NCBI GenBank assembly: GCA_050262615.1
Contig: JBLNEL010000394.1
Span: 1 to 8,042 of the forward strand
Length of the DNA stretch: 8,042 nucleotides
Direction: 5' to 3'
Source: JAUZPB01 sp050262615
GTDB taxonomy: Bacteria; Bacteroidota; Ignavibacteria; Ignavibacteriales; SURF-24
Each line of letters opens with the position of its first letter. Position 1 is the stretch's first letter. Both the position numbers and the translations under genes were made by a program. Positions 6,441-8,042 of this stretch are shown in pieces. Below the pieces are notes generated by a model. That model had not been told where the DNA came from. It did no database searches and was given only the letters and a program-made list of their open reading frames with translations.

Positions 6441-7635
6441 TGAAGCCTGCTTTTTTATAAAATGATTCTATTAAAGTATTAATATTATGCAGTTCACTTT
6501 CTTTTATATTTTTACTGCTTTTAATTTTTTCAATATATGTAAATATTTCCTTAACCCGTTCAGGAGTTTCGCCTGATCTGGCGGCAATTTTATTTATAGT
6601 ATCGCTATTGATCTCACCGGTTTTAATTAAATAGCGGTTTCTAAGCTGGTCTAAAAAGTAGACAATCTTTTTTTCAGCGATATTTTTATGGTCTTTCTGC
6701 AGGTAATAAAGGCTGCCCACAGTATTTACAAACTCAAGTGTTGTATTTGTCTGAGGTTTAATAACCGGGATAATTCTCTGTCTGCGTCTGCCTGCAAAAA
6801 TAATATAGAGGACAACAGAGGCAAAAAGAATATAGTAAGCCCATCTGAGCGCCTCGCGGCTTAAGATAAATCTAAGCGGGTCGCGGTAGTACTCCTGGTT
6901 TGGTTTATAATGTTCATCCCAGTATATAACCGAAGACTTTTCAGGGAGATAAGACAATGCTTTATATGCATAATCTGCGTTATGAGGGTCGAGGAGGTTA
7001 TAGTTAGTAAAAGCAACCGGGAGGCTGTTTAAGAAAAAGTTTCCTTTTCCAAGCTTAACTTTTATAAAGTCAGGATTATTGCCTGGTGTCAGGCCCAGGA
7101 CAAGAGCTGATGAAGAATCAGTCTCAGAGAAGTAATATGAAGGCGAAGGGTTTTTCAGCCTGTACGGGGCAGGCTTTTTCAGGCGATCATGAATAAAATT
7201 ACTTTCAGCATAGCCCGGGCTATAGCTGACAGATGTTGAAATTTTAAGAGAATCGCGGAACACCTTACCGAACGTGCCGGCAGATATAAAGGCATTATTT
7301 CCCCTTCTTACAAAATCCATAAGCAGCTTCATATCCAGTTTATCGGGGTCAAAATTATTATTAATAAAGATATAAGCTGCAGAAAAATCGTTTTTATTTA
7401 AAAAATCTTTTTGATCTTTCAGTGTATTATAGACAGGATAGGCAGACGGATAGATATTTCTACCGGGGAAGATCTCAGGCAGAGTTCTATAGAGTATATA
7501 GCTTCCGTAAGGTTTTTTTTCTTCCTTTGAATAGCCGGGTGACCAGTCAGTAGCCTTAGGGTTCATGAGGCTTATAATGATTAGTATAAGGACCATCAGG
7601 ATAAGCGGAAGTGAAAATTTAATATTCTTTCTCAT
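6433..7635 (-). CDS. DUF4350 domain membrane protein
   Basis: The 400-aa protein begins with a strongly hydrophobic helix (about 7-24, a signal anchor). It is followed by DWSPGYSKEEKKPYGSYILY (30-49), the typical DUF4350 opening in which a short WS..Y motif precedes PYG. The extracytoplasmic domain includes GNNAFISAG (112-120) and FLNSLPVAFTNYNLL (201-215), then YWDE (238-241). A second membrane helix (about 265-281) is followed by the basic stretch GRRRQR, which places the remaining roughly 115 helical residues in the cytoplasm. There they could contact the MoxR ATPase; that contact is an inference. The biochemical role is unknown. The ATG at 7635 overlaps the DUF4129 stop in an ATGA junction, and the 3' end overlaps MoxR by eight bases. 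Confidence 0.85.
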   Translation of the reverse strand: MRKNIKFSLPLILMVLILIIISLMNPKATDWSPGYSKEEKKPYGSYILYRTLPEIFPGRNIYPSAYPVYNTLKDQKDFLNKNDFSAAYIFINNNFDPDKLDMKLLMDFVRRGNNAFISAGTFGKVFRDSLKISTSVSYSPGYAESNFIHDRLKKPAPYRLKNPSPSYYFSETDSSSALVLGLTPGNNPDFIKVKLGKGNFFLNSLPVAFTNYNLLDPHNADYAYKALSYLPEKSSVIYWDEHYKPNQEYYRDPLRFILSREALRWAYYILFASVVLYIIFAGRRRQRIIPVIKPQTNTTLEFVNTVGSLYYLQKDHKNIAEKKIVYFLDQLRNRYLIKTGEINSDTINKIAARSGETPERVKEIFTYIEKIKSSKNIKESELHNINTLIESFYKKAGFNG

Positions 7636-8042
7636 TTTCTTACCGCTGCTAACTGGTTAAACTTATCGAAATGATCTTTTGCCTCAAGAAAGAATGATTG
7701 TTCAACAGGAAATTCACCGTACCATATCCACTCGAAGATATTAGTAAGCTCTTCGAACGGGCCTTTCAGTTCTTTATCTTTTAATTCATGGATATATTCC
7801 CTGTTAGTCTTATTGGGTTTAAGATCAATTAAAGACTTTTCGGCAAGAACTTTCAGAGATTTTATATAGGAATATCTTACAGCCGCGCGGAATTCTTTTC
7901 TTTCGAGTGCTTCAGAGATAAGCCTATCGGGGTCAATCTTATTAATATCTTCATGGGAGCCTTTGAGGTTAAGGCGGGGCATTTCCTCCTGAGAGTAGAT
8001 TATTCCCTGAAGTTTTAATTTTCTAAGTATATATATAACAAT
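7632..8042 (-). CDS. DUF4129 domain protein, C-terminal part (cut by right window edge)
   Basis: The frame stays open to the right edge, giving 136 residues. An ATG at 7982 exists, but 20 codons before it are also open and begin IVIYILRKLKLQ, which looks like the end of a membrane helix with basic residues just inside. That is what normally precedes a DUF4129 domain, so the gene very probably continues past the edge. The visible part is the soluble helical domain: DPDRLISEALERKEFRAAVR, then SYIKSLKVLAEKSLIDLKPNKTNREY, then FEWIWYGEFPVE. The R-x-A-V-R and K-T-N-R-E-Y elements are characteristic. AGGAGG lies only two bases before the ATG at 7982, too close for a good ribosome site, and it encodes Gln-Glu-Glu in frame. 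Function is unknown. The family is commonly encoded beside DUF4350, MoxR and DUF58, as here. Confidence 0.82.
   Translation of the reverse strand: MVIYILRKLKLQGIIYSQEEMPRLNLKGSHEDINKIDPDRLISEALERKEFRAAVRYSYIKSLKVLAEKSLIDLKPNKTNREYIHELKDKELKGPFEELTNIFEWIWYGEFPVEQSFFLEAKDHFDKFNQLAAVRK

Overview
This window is AT-rich and reads as a piece of a chromosome from the Bacteroidota / Ignavibacteriota / Chlorobi side of the bacterial tree. That placement is an inference. It rests on the co-occurrence of DUF4129, DUF4350, MoxR, DUF58 and RDD genes, on the mostly weak Shine-Dalgarno sites, and on the general composition. No rRNA, tRNA, CRISPR array, transposase or phage gene is visible.

Layout from left to right. 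(1) Positions 1-1378 (+) hold the 3' part of a membrane-fused spermidine-synthase-like protein, cut by the left edge. (2) Positions 1379-1604 are a non-coding convergent gap filled with short AT-rich repeats built on TTTACTC / AGTAAAA, with a possible terminator. (3) Positions 1605-3251 (-) encode a GT39 / ArnT-like membrane glycosyltransferase carrying an in-frame 15-bp tandem repeat. (4) Positions 3352-4074 (-) encode an RDD membrane protein with a soluble tail. (5) Positions 4129-8042 (-) hold a tight cluster transcribed right to left: DUF4129 (cut by the right edge), DUF4350, MoxR AAA+ ATPase and DUF58. These genes overlap by 4, 8 and 1 nucleotides.

The minus-strand cluster is the functional core. 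A MoxR ATPase paired with a DUF58 (vWA-like) protein is a known chaperone-type pairing. The flanking DUF4350 and DUF4129 membrane proteins probably place it at the inner membrane, with an envelope-maturation or surface-related role that cannot be fixed from sequence. The overlaps suggest one mRNA with coupled translation. The RDD gene (54-bp gap) is a likely further member. The glycosyltransferase (100-bp gap) is on the same strand but less tightly linked. The cluster promoter lies beyond the right edge.

I do not see a clearly new biological system. The points most worth a second look are the loss of the aminopropyltransferase catalytic Asp in the left-hand gene, the repeat-rich convergent gap, the DEIKT repeat in the glycosyltransferase, and the degenerate metal site of the DUF58 protein.
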